From an uncultured Collinsella sp. (GTDB lineage: Bacteria; Actinomycetota; Coriobacteriia; Coriobacteriales; Coriobacteriaceae), in assembly GCA_900541475.1 (NCBI GenBank), contig UQJV01000002.1:1-64000 (forward strand): DNA of 64,000 nt. Reading direction: 5' to 3'. The notes under the pieces were generated by a model that was given only the letters and a program-made list of their open reading frames with translations, was not told the DNA's origin and did no database searches. Made by a program: the position numbers and the translations under genes. How positions within the stretch are numbered: position 1 is the first letter of the stretch; every line of letters starts with the position of its first letter. Positions 24,067-33,946 of the stretch are shown here, piece after piece.

Positions 24067-24996
24067 ATGAAGATTCCCGTGGATAAGCTGACCCGCGTCT
24101 TTAAGATGGGCGCGACTACCAAGAAGGATTCCGACACGCCGGTGCGCGTGTCTGTCTACCTCGATTCGTCTGCCTCGCGTTTTTTGGTCGAGACGGTGCG
24201 CGATGCCTTCGTGCCACAGACGACGTCGGGCATTGTGCGCGTTGAGCGCCTGGGTGAGGACCGTATCGTTCCCAAGACCGATACCGATGTGGTGTTGGTG
24301 CTTTCGCGCGGATCCGACCGTCTGGAGAGCGCTGTACAGGAGCTTGTGATTGCTGGTGCGCCTGTGTGCGTGCTTGCCGAGTCCGCTGTCGAGGTGCCTT
24401 TTATCCAGGAGTCCACGCCTATGCTCGGCGCGGTGGCAGCTACCGATAAGACGTATCTGCTCGAGACGCTTGCCCGCTGGATTCTCGATCGCACGGACAA
24501 GGAGACGGCATTTGCGGCGAACTTCGCCTTTATGCGTATCGCTGCCGCGAACCGCATCATCACCTCGTGCGCGCTTACCAATATGGCGACGGGTGCGCTG
24601 GTGTTTTTGCCGGGGGCCGATTATCCCGTTATGGCGCTGGCGCAGGTGGGCATGCTCTTTGAGCTCGCGGCCATCTTTGGACGCGGCATTAAGCCCGAGC
24701 GCGGCTATGAGGTCGCGGGCGTGCTTGCCGGTGGCCTGGTGATCCGCGCCGTCACCCGCGCCCTGGTAAAGCAGACGCCGCATATTGGGTTTGCCGTCAA
24801 GGCGCTGACCGCCGCCGCGGGCACCTATGGCATGGGCCGTGCGCTCGTTTCGCTGTATGAGCGCGACATCGACTACAGCCGTGCCAACGAGGTGGCTGCC
24901 GCCACGTTCTCGCGCGTCCGCGACCTGGTGACCATGGTCGCCGGTGCCACCCGTCCCATGAGTCCTTTCGAGGATGCATCCGATCTCGCTGCTTAG
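24067..24996 (+). CDS. DUF697-like protein encoded in the rod-shape operon
   Basis: A 309-aa protein of unknown role. Residues 1 to about 140 look like a degenerate nucleotide-binding or Rossmann-like half (VRVSVYLDSSASRFLVETVRDAF, DVVLVLSRGSDRL) without a P-loop. The C-terminal half (ANRIITSCALTNMATGALVF, MALAQVGMLFELAAIFG) resembles the DUF697 hydrophobic domain attached to some GTPases. It is 18 bases downstream of rodA with AGGGG before the ATG, so it is probably cotranscribed with the elongation genes. Confidence 0.7.
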   Translation: MKIPVDKLTRVFKMGATTKKDSDTPVRVSVYLDSSASRFLVETVRDAFVPQTTSGIVRVERLGEDRIVPKTDTDVVLVLSRGSDRLESAVQELVIAGAPVCVLAESAVEVPFIQESTPMLGAVAATDKTYLLETLARWILDRTDKETAFAANFAFMRIAAANRIITSCALTNMATGALVFLPGADYPVMALAQVGMLFELAAIFGRGIKPERGYEVAGVLAGGLVIRAVTRALVKQTPHIGFAVKALTAAAGTYGMGRALVSLYERDIDYSRANEVAAATFSRVRDLVTMVAGATRPMSPFEDASDLAA

Positions 24997-25005
24997 GGGT
25001 TTCTT

Positions 25006-26883
25006 TTGCGCGTTCCATACCAAGACTGTTTTCATCTGATCGAGCCGTTGCTTGCAAAGGTCGAGAAGCCGAGCCGCTATATCGACCATGAGTGGGGCAC
25101 GCTCTCCAAGGCCGATGCCGATTACCGCTGCTGCATGATCTATCCCGATGTCTACGAGGTGGGCCTGCCCAACCAGGGCATCGCCATTCTCTACAACATC
25201 CTTAATCAGGCCGAGGGCATTTCCTGCGAGCGCGGCTATGTGCCGTGGCCCGATATGGGCGATGCCATGCGCGAGGCTGGTATCCCGCTGCTGTCGCTCG
25301 AGGGCGCAGCGCCCGTGGCCTCGTTTGATATCGTCGGTATGCACGTGCCGCACGAGATGGCCGTGACAAACTTTCTCGAGGCGCTCGATCTCGCTGGCAT
25401 TCCGCTGCTTGCGGCCGACCGCACCGAGGACGATCCCATTATCATTGCTGGTGGCCCCTCGGTCTATAACCCCGAGCCGTATGCGGCCTTCTTTGATGCC
25501 ATTCTGATCGGCGAGGGCGAGGAGTCGCTGCTCGAGGTTTGCCAACTGCATCGTCGTCTGCGCGATGAGGGCGTCTCGCGCGCTCGGATTGTCGAGCAGC
25601 TCGCGACGGTCGATGGCACCTATGTACCGTCGCTCTACGAGGTGCGCCACGATGAGCCTTGCTCTCCGCACGGCTATACCGTGCCGCGTGAGGGCAAAGA
25701 CGTCCCGCCGGTGGTCTACAAGCGCGTCGTTGAGGACTTTGGCGCTACCAATCCTCTGTCGCAGTCGTGCGTGCCTTACGCACAGCTCGTTCACGACCGC
25801 CTGTCTATCGAGATTCTGCGCGGTTGTGCCCGCGGCTGCCGTTTTTGCCAGGCTGGCATGACCTATCGTCCGGTGCGCGAGCGCTCGGCCGACCAGATTG
25901 TGTCCTCGGTGATCCAGGGCCTGGAAAAGACCGGCTACGACGAGGTGTCGCTCACTTCGCTTTCTACCACCGACCACTCCTGCATCCGCGATGTGCTCGG
26001 CAGGCTCAACCGCCGCCTGGAGGATACGGGTATTCGCGTATCCATTCCCTCACAGCGCCTGGATTCGTTTGGCGTGGATATGGCTGAGTCGGTCGCCGGC
26101 GAAAAGAAGGGCGGCCTGACGTTTGCCCCCGAGGCCGGCAGCCAGCGCATGCGCGACATCATCAACAAGAATGTGACCGAGGAGGACTTGGACCGTGCGG
26201 CCAAGGCGGCCTTCGAGGCTGGTTGGAACCGCATGAAGCTCTACTTTATGATGGGGCTTCCTGGCGAGCGCGACGAGGATATCGTGGCTATCGCCAACCT
26301 GGCCGACCACGTGCTCGAGCTCGGCCGCTCCGTGGTTCCCAAGGCGCGTCGCGGCTCCATCTCGGTGTCCATCTCGGTGTCGGTGTTTATCCCCAAGGCC
26401 GCCACGCCGTTCCAATGGTGCCCGCAGCTCGATTACGACGACGTCAAGCGCCGTCAGAAGCTGCTCATTACGAGCGTTCGTAACCGTGCGGTCCGCGTTC
26501 ACTACCACGATGCCGAGACCTCGCTCGTCGAGGCCGCGCTGTCCCGCGCCGGTCGCGACATGACGCCGGTCATTATCGACGCCTGGCGTGCGGGCTCGCG
26601 TTTTGACGCCTGGGTGGAGCATTTTTCGCTCGACAACTGGAAGTCGGCTGCGGCCAAAAACGGTATCGATCTCAACGAGCTCGTGCACCTGCCCTACGAA
26701 CTGGACTGGCGCCTGCCCTGGGAGCACGTGAGTCCCGGCTGCTCGCGCGGCTTCCTCGAGCGCGAATACCGCCGCTCGCTGGAGGGTGTCACGACCCCCG
26801 ACTGTACCCGTACGTCGTGCACCGGCTGCGGAATCTGCCCCACGCTCCACGCCAAGAACGTATTGGTGGGTGATCGCGCATGA
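25006..26883 (+). CDS. B12-binding-like radical SAM protein (TIGR03960-like)
   Basis: A 625-aa protein with an N-terminal cobalamin-binding-like Rossmann region (YPDVYEVGLPNQGIAILYN, IIIAGGPSVYNPEP) and a radical SAM core whose CARGCRFC (C-x3-C-x2-C) binds the 4Fe-4S cluster. A Cys-rich C-terminal stretch (CTRTSCTGCGICP) may hold another cluster. It starts at TTG nine bases after the preceding stop. It is paired with a DUF2344-type gene overlapping by four bases. In many bacteria this pair precedes rplU, as here. The substrate is not known to me. Confidence 0.88.
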   Translation: MRVPYQDCFHLIEPLLAKVEKPSRYIDHEWGTLSKADADYRCCMIYPDVYEVGLPNQGIAILYNILNQAEGISCERGYVPWPDMGDAMREAGIPLLSLEGAAPVASFDIVGMHVPHEMAVTNFLEALDLAGIPLLAADRTEDDPIIIAGGPSVYNPEPYAAFFDAILIGEGEESLLEVCQLHRRLRDEGVSRARIVEQLATVDGTYVPSLYEVRHDEPCSPHGYTVPREGKDVPPVVYKRVVEDFGATNPLSQSCVPYAQLVHDRLSIEILRGCARGCRFCQAGMTYRPVRERSADQIVSSVIQGLEKTGYDEVSLTSLSTTDHSCIRDVLGRLNRRLEDTGIRVSIPSQRLDSFGVDMAESVAGEKKGGLTFAPEAGSQRMRDIINKNVTEEDLDRAAKAAFEAGWNRMKLYFMMGLPGERDEDIVAIANLADHVLELGRSVVPKARRGSISVSISVSVFIPKAATPFQWCPQLDYDDVKRRQKLLITSVRNRAVRVHYHDAETSLVEAALSRAGRDMTPVIIDAWRAGSRFDAWVEHFSLDNWKSAAAKNGIDLNELVHLPYELDWRLPWEHVSPGCSRGFLEREYRRSLEGVTTPDCTRTSCTGCGICPTLHAKNVLVGDRA

Positions 26884-27692
26884 GTGAGCGCCTGACCGAC
26901 AACCCCACGCTCTTTAGGCTTCGCGTTCGCTATGGCAAGCGCGACCGTCTTAAGTACCTGGGCCATCTCGAAGTGATTCATACCATTGAGCGCATCGTGC
27001 GTCGTGCGGGTCTGCCCTATGCTGTGACACAGGGCTTCTCTCCGCACATGCGCGTGGGCTTTTCGTCGGCGCTGCCGGTGGGAACGTCGTCGACCTGCGA
27101 GTGGTATGACCTGTTTATGACCGAGTTCGTTGCACTCGACGAGGCGTTTGGGCGCCTGGCTGCTGCCTCTCCGGCCGATCTGGCCCCCATCGAGGCCGCC
27201 TACATCGACGTGCGCACGCCGGCGCTGACGGCGCAACTCACGCGTCTGTCGTACCGTATCGACCTACACTTGGACGCCGAAGCACCCGTGAGCGCCGATG
27301 AAGTGCGCGCTGCGATCGACACGTTGCGTGCAGGCCATGGCATCGACTACGCACGCGGTAAGAAGAGCAAGCGCCTAGACCTTGACCACACTCTGGTGGG
27401 TTATGAGCTCACGGCAGGGGAGCGCCCGGACCATCTGGTGCTCATGCTCGACACCCATGCCGATAACGAGGGCTCCATGCGTCCGGAAATTTTGCTTTCT
27501 GCCGCTGATGTTTTGTTGCAGGGCTTGACCCCGGGCGTCGATGCACCTATTGTTTCCACCGGTATGCAAGACCTCGTGACCATCTGCTCCTACGATGTCG
27601 AGCGTCAGAATCAAGCATGCGAGGACGACGAGGGCCGACTCGTCAGCCCCATACCTGTGCGAACTTGTGGATTTGCTCCACATACTCGTTGA
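26880..27692 (+). CDS. DUF2344 / TIGR03936-like radical SAM partner
   Basis: A 270-aa protein whose start (FRLRVRYGKRDRLKYLGHLEVIHTIERIVRRAGLP) and GFSPHMRVGFSSALPVGTSS block match the DUF2344 domain that is fused to, or follows, TIGR03960 radical SAM proteins. The ATG overlaps the preceding stop by four bases (ATGA). The end overlaps the -35 box of the rplU promoter. The last residues (PVRTCGFAPHTR) are probably a loose tail. Confidence 0.85.
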   Translation: MSERLTDNPTLFRLRVRYGKRDRLKYLGHLEVIHTIERIVRRAGLPYAVTQGFSPHMRVGFSSALPVGTSSTCEWYDLFMTEFVALDEAFGRLAAASPADLAPIEAAYIDVRTPALTAQLTRLSYRIDLHLDAEAPVSADEVRAAIDTLRAGHGIDYARGKKSKRLDLDHTLVGYELTAGERPDHLVLMLDTHADNEGSMRPEILLSAADVLLQGLTPGVDAPIVSTGMQDLVTICSYDVERQNQACEDDEGRLVSPIPVRTCGFAPHTR

Positions 27693-27717
27693 CGGGGGTA
27701 TTATCGCCTGCTACTAT
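27689..27717 (+). promoter_or_regulatory. Promoter of rplU-rpmA
   Basis: TTGACG at 27689-27694 and TACTAT at 27712-27717 with a 17-bp spacer, a near-ideal housekeeping promoter. The -35 box overlaps the final codons of the DUF2344-like gene. The leader to the rplU ATG is about 36 bases, too short for a large L21 leader structure. Confidence 0.75.
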
Positions 27718-27759
27718 ATTCGGCTGTTGCACTAACTGATGCATGAAGGGCAAGTAAAC

Positions 27760-28134
27760 ATGTACGCAATCGTTAACACGGGCGGCAAGCAGTACAAGGT
27801 CGCCACCGACGATGTCATCACCGTCGAGAAGATCGAGGGCAATGAGGGCGACAAGATCACCCTGCCGGTTATCTTCCTCAACGATGGTAAGAAGATCGTC
27901 ACCGATCCCGACAAGCTGGCCAAGGCCAAGGTTACCGCTCAGATCGTTGAGCAGTTCAAGGGCGAGAAGCAGCTGGTCTTCAAGTTCCACAAGCGCAAGC
28001 GCTATCGTCGTCTGAAGGGTCACCGTCAGCAGCTCACCAAGCTGAAGATCGTGAAGGTTCAGGCTACCTCCCGCGCCAAGAAGGCTGTCAAGGCAGAGGC
28101 TGAGGCTGTTGCCGAGGCTCCCGTCGCCGAGTAG
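27760..28134 (+). CDS. rplU: 50S ribosomal protein L21
   Basis: Large-subunit protein binding 23S rRNA; 124 aa, slightly long because of an Ala/Glu-rich C-terminal tail (KAVKAEAEAVAEAPVAE). MYAIVNTGGKQYKV and FKFHKRKRYRRLKGHRQ are diagnostic. The ATG at 27760 is preceded by AAGGGCAAG; the upstream in-frame ATG would add seven unrelated residues. It is followed by rpmA. Confidence 0.97.
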   Translation: MYAIVNTGGKQYKVATDDVITVEKIEGNEGDKITLPVIFLNDGKKIVTDPDKLAKAKVTAQIVEQFKGEKQLVFKFHKRKRYRRLKGHRQQLTKLKIVKVQATSRAKKAVKAEAEAVAEAPVAE

Positions 28135-28167
28135 ATTACACTCGTAACGAAAGAGTAGGTATACACA

Positions 28168-28425
28168 ATGGCACACAAAAAAGGACTCGGTTCCTCCCGT
28201 AATGGCCGTGACTCCCGCGGTCAGCGCCTTGGCACGAAGCGCTATGCCGGCCAGACGGTAACCACGGGCACGATTCTCGTCCGTCAGCACGGCACGCACA
28301 TCCACCCGGGTGAGAACGTTGGCCGTGGCAAGGACGACACGCTGTTCGCGCTGGTCGACGGTACCGTTGAGTTCCACAAGGGTATCAAGCACAGGGTCAG
28401 CGTACGCCCGCTCGCGAACGCGTAA
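28168..28425 (+). CDS. rpmA: 50S ribosomal protein L27
   Basis: 85-aa protein that reaches the peptidyl-transferase centre. It begins [16 protein letters not shown] with no Firmicutes-type cleavable N-terminal extension, then [16 protein letters not shown] and [19 protein letters not shown]. It is 33 bases after rplU and ends before a clear terminator. Confidence 0.97.
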   Translation: MAHKKGLGSSRNGRDSRGQRLGTKRYAGQTVTTGTILVRQHGTHIHPGENVGRGKDDTLFALVDGTVEFHKGIKHRVSVRPLANA

Positions 28426-28450
28426 TTCACCCTTCATAGAGCACATATGT

Positions 28451-28494
28451 GGGAGACACTTGAGTTTTAGGATTCAAGGGTCTCCTTCTTTTTT
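28451..28494 (+). terminator. Terminator after rpmA
   Basis: GGAGACACTTGA pairs with TCAAGGGTCTCC with one mismatch, followed by TTCTTTTTT. Classical rho-independent layout. It lies 17 bases before the obgE start. Confidence 0.85.
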
Positions 28495-28498
28495 GTAG

Positions 28499-29977
<1,479 letters not shown>

Positions 29978-29980
29978 GCC

Positions 29981-30658
29981 ATGTCGCTGCGCGGTGGAAT
30001 CGGTCTGCCCGAGCTTCCTCTAGAAGACGGGCAGGAGTTTAGGCTCGGCATTATGGGTGGTACTTTTGACCCGATTCATTACGGGCACTTGGTTACCGCC
30101 GAGCAGGCGCGCGAGTCGCTCGACTTGGACGCCGTGCTCTTTATGCCGGCCGGCTCTCCCGCCTTTAAGCTCGACAAACCGGTGACGCCTGCCGAGGACC
30201 GTTATGCCATGACGGTCCTCGCCACCGCTGCGAATCCGGCTTTTTTGGCGAGCCGTTTCGAGATCGACCGTCCTGGCGTGACCTATACGGCCGATACGCT
30301 TCATGCCCTTCGCGACTTTTACCCGCCTCAGGTAAAGCTCTACTTTATTACGGGTGCCGATGCGATTATCGATATTGTGACCTGGCACAATGCCGATGAG
30401 ATTGCCGAACTGGCAACCTTTATTGCTGCGACGCGTCCCGGCTTTGACATCGATACGGCCCGGGCGCGGATTAAGGAATCGGGACTGCCGTTCGACGTGC
30501 GCTATATCCAGATTCCGGCGCTGGCGATTAGCTCGACCAACATTCGCAAGCGGGTTGCCCGCGGCATGAGCGTGCGCTATCTAACGAGCGAGTCCGTGCT
30601 CGGCTATATCCGTAAACGCGGCCTGTATGCCGATCTTGGGCAAGACGATTTTGATTGA
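29981..30658 (+). CDS. nadD: Nicotinate-nucleotide adenylyltransferase
   Basis: Transfers AMP to nicotinate mononucleotide in NAD synthesis; cytoplasmic. The 225-aa protein has the nucleotidyltransferase motif GGTFDPIHYGHL and the C-terminal ISSTNIRKRV. About 20 residues precede the core beta strand (RLGIMGG), longer than usual; the ATG at 29981 lies three bases after the obgE stop. The gene order obgE-nadD-yqeK-rsfS is widespread. Confidence 0.95.
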   Translation: MSLRGGIGLPELPLEDGQEFRLGIMGGTFDPIHYGHLVTAEQARESLDLDAVLFMPAGSPAFKLDKPVTPAEDRYAMTVLATAANPAFLASRFEIDRPGVTYTADTLHALRDFYPPQVKLYFITGADAIIDIVTWHNADEIAELATFIAATRPGFDIDTARARIKESGLPFDVRYIQIPALAISSTNIRKRVARGMSVRYLTSESVLGYIRKRGLYADLGQDDFD

Positions 30659-30667
30659 TGGGGGTCT

Positions 30668-31279
30668 ATGTTGTCGGTAGAAGATCAGTTTGAGGGCGAC
30701 GAGCGCGCGCTCTTGATGCGTATCCACGAGTTGCTCGATGTGCGCATGAAGGATAAACGTAAGCGCTACGTGCATTCGCTCGGGGTTGCCGAGACTGCGC
30801 TGCACCTAGCCGAGGTATACGGTGTCGACCGCTTTGATGCCGCTGCCGCCGGCCTGCTCCATGACTGGGACAAGGTGCTCTCCGACGACGAGCTGGTCAC
30901 GCGCGCTCTGCATTATGGCATTAAGATTGCCGGCTCTCCGTCTGCCGCGACGCCGCTTTTGCATGGCCCGGTTGCCGCCTATGAGCTTCCGCAGCTTTTT
31001 CCTGAGCTGTCGCCGGCGGTCTTTCAGGCTGTCGACCGTCACACCGTGGGCGCTTGCGACATGACGCCGCTCGATATGGTGGTCTTTGTGGGCGATGCCA
31101 TCGAACCCAACCGCCATGGCGATTATGCCCATGCGCTGCGCAAGATGGTGGGGAAGTCCTCGCTCGACGAGTTGTTCTTCTCCTGTTTTGCTCAGGGTCT
31201 GGTCTATGTGATCCAGACCGGGCGTTATCTTTATCCCACGGCTATTACGATTTACAACCATTACGCCCAGCTGCGCTAG
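30668..31279 (+). CDS. yqeK: HD-domain bis(5'-nucleosyl)-tetraphosphatase YqeK
   Basis: A 203-aa HD-superfamily hydrolase expected to cleave diadenosine tetraphosphate. The HD site is visible as RYVHSLGVAETA followed by AGLLHDWDK and later LHGPVAAYEL and DAIEPNR. It starts at ATG after GGGGGTCT. It lies nine bases after nadD and 27 before rsfS. Confidence 0.9.
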   Translation: MLSVEDQFEGDERALLMRIHELLDVRMKDKRKRYVHSLGVAETALHLAEVYGVDRFDAAAAGLLHDWDKVLSDDELVTRALHYGIKIAGSPSAATPLLHGPVAAYELPQLFPELSPAVFQAVDRHTVGACDMTPLDMVVFVGDAIEPNRHGDYAHALRKMVGKSSLDELFFSCFAQGLVYVIQTGRYLYPTAITIYNHYAQLR

Positions 31280-31306
31280 CTCGGGCTGTCTAGAAAGAGG
31301 TATTCC

Positions 31307-31762
31307 ATGGCCGACGAGACCATGACCGACGAGCAGATTCTTGAAGGTGTGGAGCACAAGAGTTTCGTTGCCACGTCCGACCGCACTGCCGCCTCGCTGT
31401 CCGCGAGCGGTGTCGCCGCCGAGGATGTCGCTCGCGCTGCCGCGCAGGCCGCCTACGACAAGAAAGGCGAGGACGTTCAGGTGCTCGACCTGACTGAGCT
31501 TTCCGATGTTTGTGACTACTTTGTCATTGCTACCGGCACCAACAACCGCCAGGTTGATTCGATCGTCGACGAAATTGAGGAGAAGGTTGCCGAGGCTTGC
31601 GGCGAGCATCCGTTCTCCATCGAGGGCCGTGAGCAGAAGACCTGGATGCTCATGGACTACGGCTCGGTTGTCGTCCACGTCTTTACCCCCGAGGCCCGCG
31701 AGTTCTACCGTCTCGAGAAGCTCTGGGGTGACGCTCCCCAGCTTCCCCTCGACCTCCTTTAG
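31307..31762 (+). CDS. rsfS: Ribosome silencing factor RsfS
   Basis: Binds L14 and blocks subunit joining in stationary phase. The core VQVLDLTELSDVCDYFVIATGTNNRQVDSI and EGREQKTWMLMDYGSVVVHVF is typical. The 151-aa protein carries about 38 extra N-terminal residues beyond the usual 110-118, Ala/Glu-rich (TDEQILEGVEHKSFVATSDR). The ATG at 31307 follows AAAGAGG, supporting this start. Last gene before a terminator. Confidence 0.94.
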   Translation: MADETMTDEQILEGVEHKSFVATSDRTAASLSASGVAAEDVARAAAQAAYDKKGEDVQVLDLTELSDVCDYFVIATGTNNRQVDSIVDEIEEKVAEACGEHPFSIEGREQKTWMLMDYGSVVVHVFTPEAREFYRLEKLWGDAPQLPLDLL

Positions 31763-31770
31763 TAGTTCAT

Positions 31771-31795
31771 TTGGGACGGGGCTTTTTAGCTACCC
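31771..31795 (+). repeat. Solo arm of the GGGACGGGGC repeat family
   Basis: TTGGGACGGGGCTTTTTAGC followed by TACCC matches the inner half of the left arms at 5938 and 14644. No opposite arm is present nearby. It follows the rsfS stop and precedes its terminator. Confidence 0.7.
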
Positions 31796-31805
31796 TTTAC
31801 CGTTC

Positions 31806-31847
31806 GCCGGTCAGTTGCGCCATTCGCAGCTGCCCGGCTTTCTTTTT
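31806..31847 (+). terminator. Terminator after rsfS
   Basis: GCCGGTCAGTTGCG pairs with CGCAGCTGCCCGGC with two mismatches, around a CCATT loop, followed by TTTCTTTTT. It lies between convergent rsfS and dinB. Confidence 0.8.
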
Positions 31848-31857
31848 GCCATAGGGA

Positions 31858-33111
31858 CTAATCGTTGAAGCGGGATTGGCGGCCGAAGGACAGGGCGGTG
31901 TCGCCGAACTTGTCTCGGACGGCGTCGATGGCGACTGAGAGGTCGCGACGGTCGCTGGATTGGGCTCCGCGGTCGTCGACTTCGCAGAACAGGTCGGTCT
32001 GGATGCCGCCCTGATGGTCAAAGTCGCTCATGCCGATGCCCGCCAGGCGCACATGCATGCCTTCCTGCCAGATGTTGTCGAGCAGTTCGAGCGCCACTGC
32101 CACAAAGATGTTCTCATCGTCGGTCGGATGAGGCAGCCGGCGCTGTGCCGAGCGACCGCTTCCATACGAATACTTGAGTTTGAGCGTCACCGTGGCGCCC
32201 GTTAGTCCCTGACGGCGCAGGCGGCGTCCCACCGACTCTCCCAACAGCGCAATCGCCGCTTCGATGTCCCCACGCTCAGTTAAATCGTTCGCAAAGGTGC
32301 GTTCATTGCTGACCGACTTGACCTCGCGCTCTTCATCGAGACTCGTGACTTCGGAGATTTCGAGCCCCAGCGCACGTTGGCGCATGCGTTCGCCGTTGAT
32401 GCCAAAAATAGAGGCTAGGGTTGATTCGGGCGCGCGTGACAGCTCGCCGAGTGTATAGATGCGCATGCGGCGCAGTCGCTCCTCGGCCGAGCGCCCGATG
32501 CCACTCATGGCAGATACCGGCAGCGCGGCCAAAAAGCGCTGCTCGGTTCCAGGGCGCACGATGGTCAGCCCAAACGGTTTGTCCCTCTCGCTTGCGATCT
32601 TTGCGACCGTCTTGTTGCAGCCTACGCCAATGGAGCAGGTCACTCCCAGCGCTGCCACGCGGTCGCTTATCCGCCGCGCAACCAGCAGCGGATCTTCGGG
32701 CGCAAAGCGGCCCGGTGTGATATCGATAAAGGCCTCGTCAATTGATACGCGCTCAACGCGCGGGGTCTCGTCGGCGAGAATCGCCATGACCTGTGCGCTG
32801 ACCTCGTGGTAGCGACTGAAATGCCCATGCGTCCAAATGGCCTGCGGACAGAGGCGCCGTGCCTCGGCCGAGGGCATGGCGGAATGCACGCCAAAGCGGC
32901 GCGCCTCGTAGGAGCAGGTGGACACGACGCCGCGGGAATCGGCATCGCCACCCACGATGAGCGGCTTGCCGCGCCACTCGGGATGGTCGAGCATCTCCAC
33001 GCTCGCAAAAAACGCATCGAGATCCATGAGGCCCACCGCCGGTCCCGTCCAGGGCGGCGGCGTGACGCCCGCAGCATCCTCATAACCGTATGTATGTTCG
33101 CGTCTTTTCAT
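31858..33111 (-). CDS. dinB: DNA polymerase IV (Y family)
   Basis: Error-prone translesion polymerase, 417 aa. The palm motif MDLDAFFASVE supplies the first metal Asp, and RVSIDEAFIDIT the second acidic pair. The helix-hairpin-helix region has MSGIGRSAEERL, and the little-finger domain SNERTFANDL. The N-terminal 28 residues are an extension before the polymerase start. No LexA-type box is evident upstream; a TATACT box lies at about 33117-33122 on the minus strand. It is convergent with rsfS and divergent from rpsP. Confidence 0.94.
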   Translation of the reverse strand: MKRREHTYGYEDAAGVTPPPWTGPAVGLMDLDAFFASVEMLDHPEWRGKPLIVGGDADSRGVVSTCSYEARRFGVHSAMPSAEARRLCPQAIWTHGHFSRYHEVSAQVMAILADETPRVERVSIDEAFIDITPGRFAPEDPLLVARRISDRVAALGVTCSIGVGCNKTVAKIASERDKPFGLTIVRPGTEQRFLAALPVSAMSGIGRSAEERLRRMRIYTLGELSRAPESTLASIFGINGERMRQRALGLEISEVTSLDEEREVKSVSNERTFANDLTERGDIEAAIALLGESVGRRLRRQGLTGATVTLKLKYSYGSGRSAQRRLPHPTDDENIFVAVALELLDNIWQEGMHVRLAGIGMSDFDHQGGIQTDLFCEVDDRGAQSSDRRDLSVAIDAVRDKFGDTALSFGRQSRFND

Positions 33112-33155
33112 GGCATGAGTATACCGCGCAGCTCATGTGGGGTGCGTGGATGTGC

Positions 33156-33183
33156 TTGCAAATCGCGAATTCTTGTCTAAGAT
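33156..33183 (+). promoter_or_regulatory. Promoter of the rpsP-trmD-lepB operon
   Basis: TTGCAA at 33156-33161 and TAAGAT at 33178-33183 with a 16-bp spacer. The leader is about 120 bases and contains hairpins CTTCG/CGAAG near 33196-33211 and GCAGC/GCTGC near 33280-33294, the latter just ahead of the ribosome site. These might regulate S16. Confidence 0.55.
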
Positions 33184-33312
33184 ATGGATTTGCCTTCGAC
33201 TACACCGAAGAAGTTGGTCTCACGGACTTCACCTGCCCGCGTCGATGGCGTATTATGTTCAACTGTTTGTTTGTAGTTGCAGCCTAAAGCTGCTTGGTTG
33301 GAGGAGTTTCCT

Positions 33313-33654
33313 TTGGCAGTCAAGATTCGCCTTGCTCGTCACGGCGCTAAGAAGCGTCCGTACTACCGTGTCGTCGTCGCCGATTCCCGCGCCCCGCGTG
33401 ACGGTCGTATCATCGAGGAGGTTGGCCGCTACAACCCGATGACCGCCCCCAAGACCATCAACCTCGATCTCGAGAAGATCGCTGATTGGCAGTCCAAGGG
33501 CGCTCAGCTCACCGACGCTGTCGCTGCGCTGGTCAAGGCCGCCAACGAGGGCGAGAAGACCGAGACCGTCGTCAAGAAGTCCAAGAAGCAGCTCGCCAAA
33601 GAGGCCGAGGCCGCTAAGGCTGCCGCTGAGGCCGCTGAGGGCGCCGAGGAGTAA
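33313..33654 (+). CDS. rpsP: 30S ribosomal protein S16
   Basis: 113 aa, starting at TTG seven bases after GGAGGAG; the 12 upstream codons in frame do not resemble S16. [31 protein letters not shown] and GRYNPMT are diagnostic. The C-terminal 35 residues are a Lys/Ala/Glu-rich extension. First gene of a classical rpsP-khpA-rimM-trmD block. Confidence 0.96.
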   Translation: MAVKIRLARHGAKKRPYYRVVVADSRAPRDGRIIEEVGRYNPMTAPKTINLDLEKIADWQSKGAQLTDAVAALVKAANEGEKTETVVKKSKKQLAKEAEAAKAAAEAAEGAEE

Positions 33655-33657
33655 ATC

Positions 33658-33942
33658 GTGCCTGAGGTTGACGCTGCACAGCTCGAGGGTGAGGCAATGC
33701 TCTCAGATCGCATCGCCGATCTCGTCGAATATCTCGTTGTTCAGATCGTCGACGACCCGGATTCCGTGAGCCTTGAGGTCATCGATGGTGACGACGCCTC
33801 CACGATTGAGGTTTCGGTTGCCGAGGATGACGTCGCTAAGGTCATCGGCCGTCGTGGCCGTACCATCAAGGCCATTCGCACGCTCGCCCGTGCACTGGCC
33901 GCTCGCCTCGACACTGCAGTCGAGGTAGAGGTTCTGGGCTAG
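33658..33942 (+). CDS. khpA: KH-domain RNA-binding protein KhpA
   Basis: A 94-aa type II KH protein with the GxxG loop VIGRRGRTIKAIRTLARA. In other bacteria KhpA works with KhpB in cell elongation and RNA binding. The GTG at 33658 follows GAGGAG inside the rpsP end; an ATG at 33697 with GGTGAGG upstream would give 81 aa and is an alternative. It lies three bases after rpsP. Confidence 0.92.
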   Translation: MPEVDAAQLEGEAMLSDRIADLVEYLVVQIVDDPDSVSLEVIDGDDASTIEVSVAEDDVAKVIGRRGRTIKAIRTLARALAARLDTAVEVEVLG

Positions 33943-33946
33943 GACC

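Noticed and set aside
33112..33155. LexA box for dinB
   Set aside because: No CGAAC-type or CTGT-N8-ACAG palindrome is present near the dinB start.
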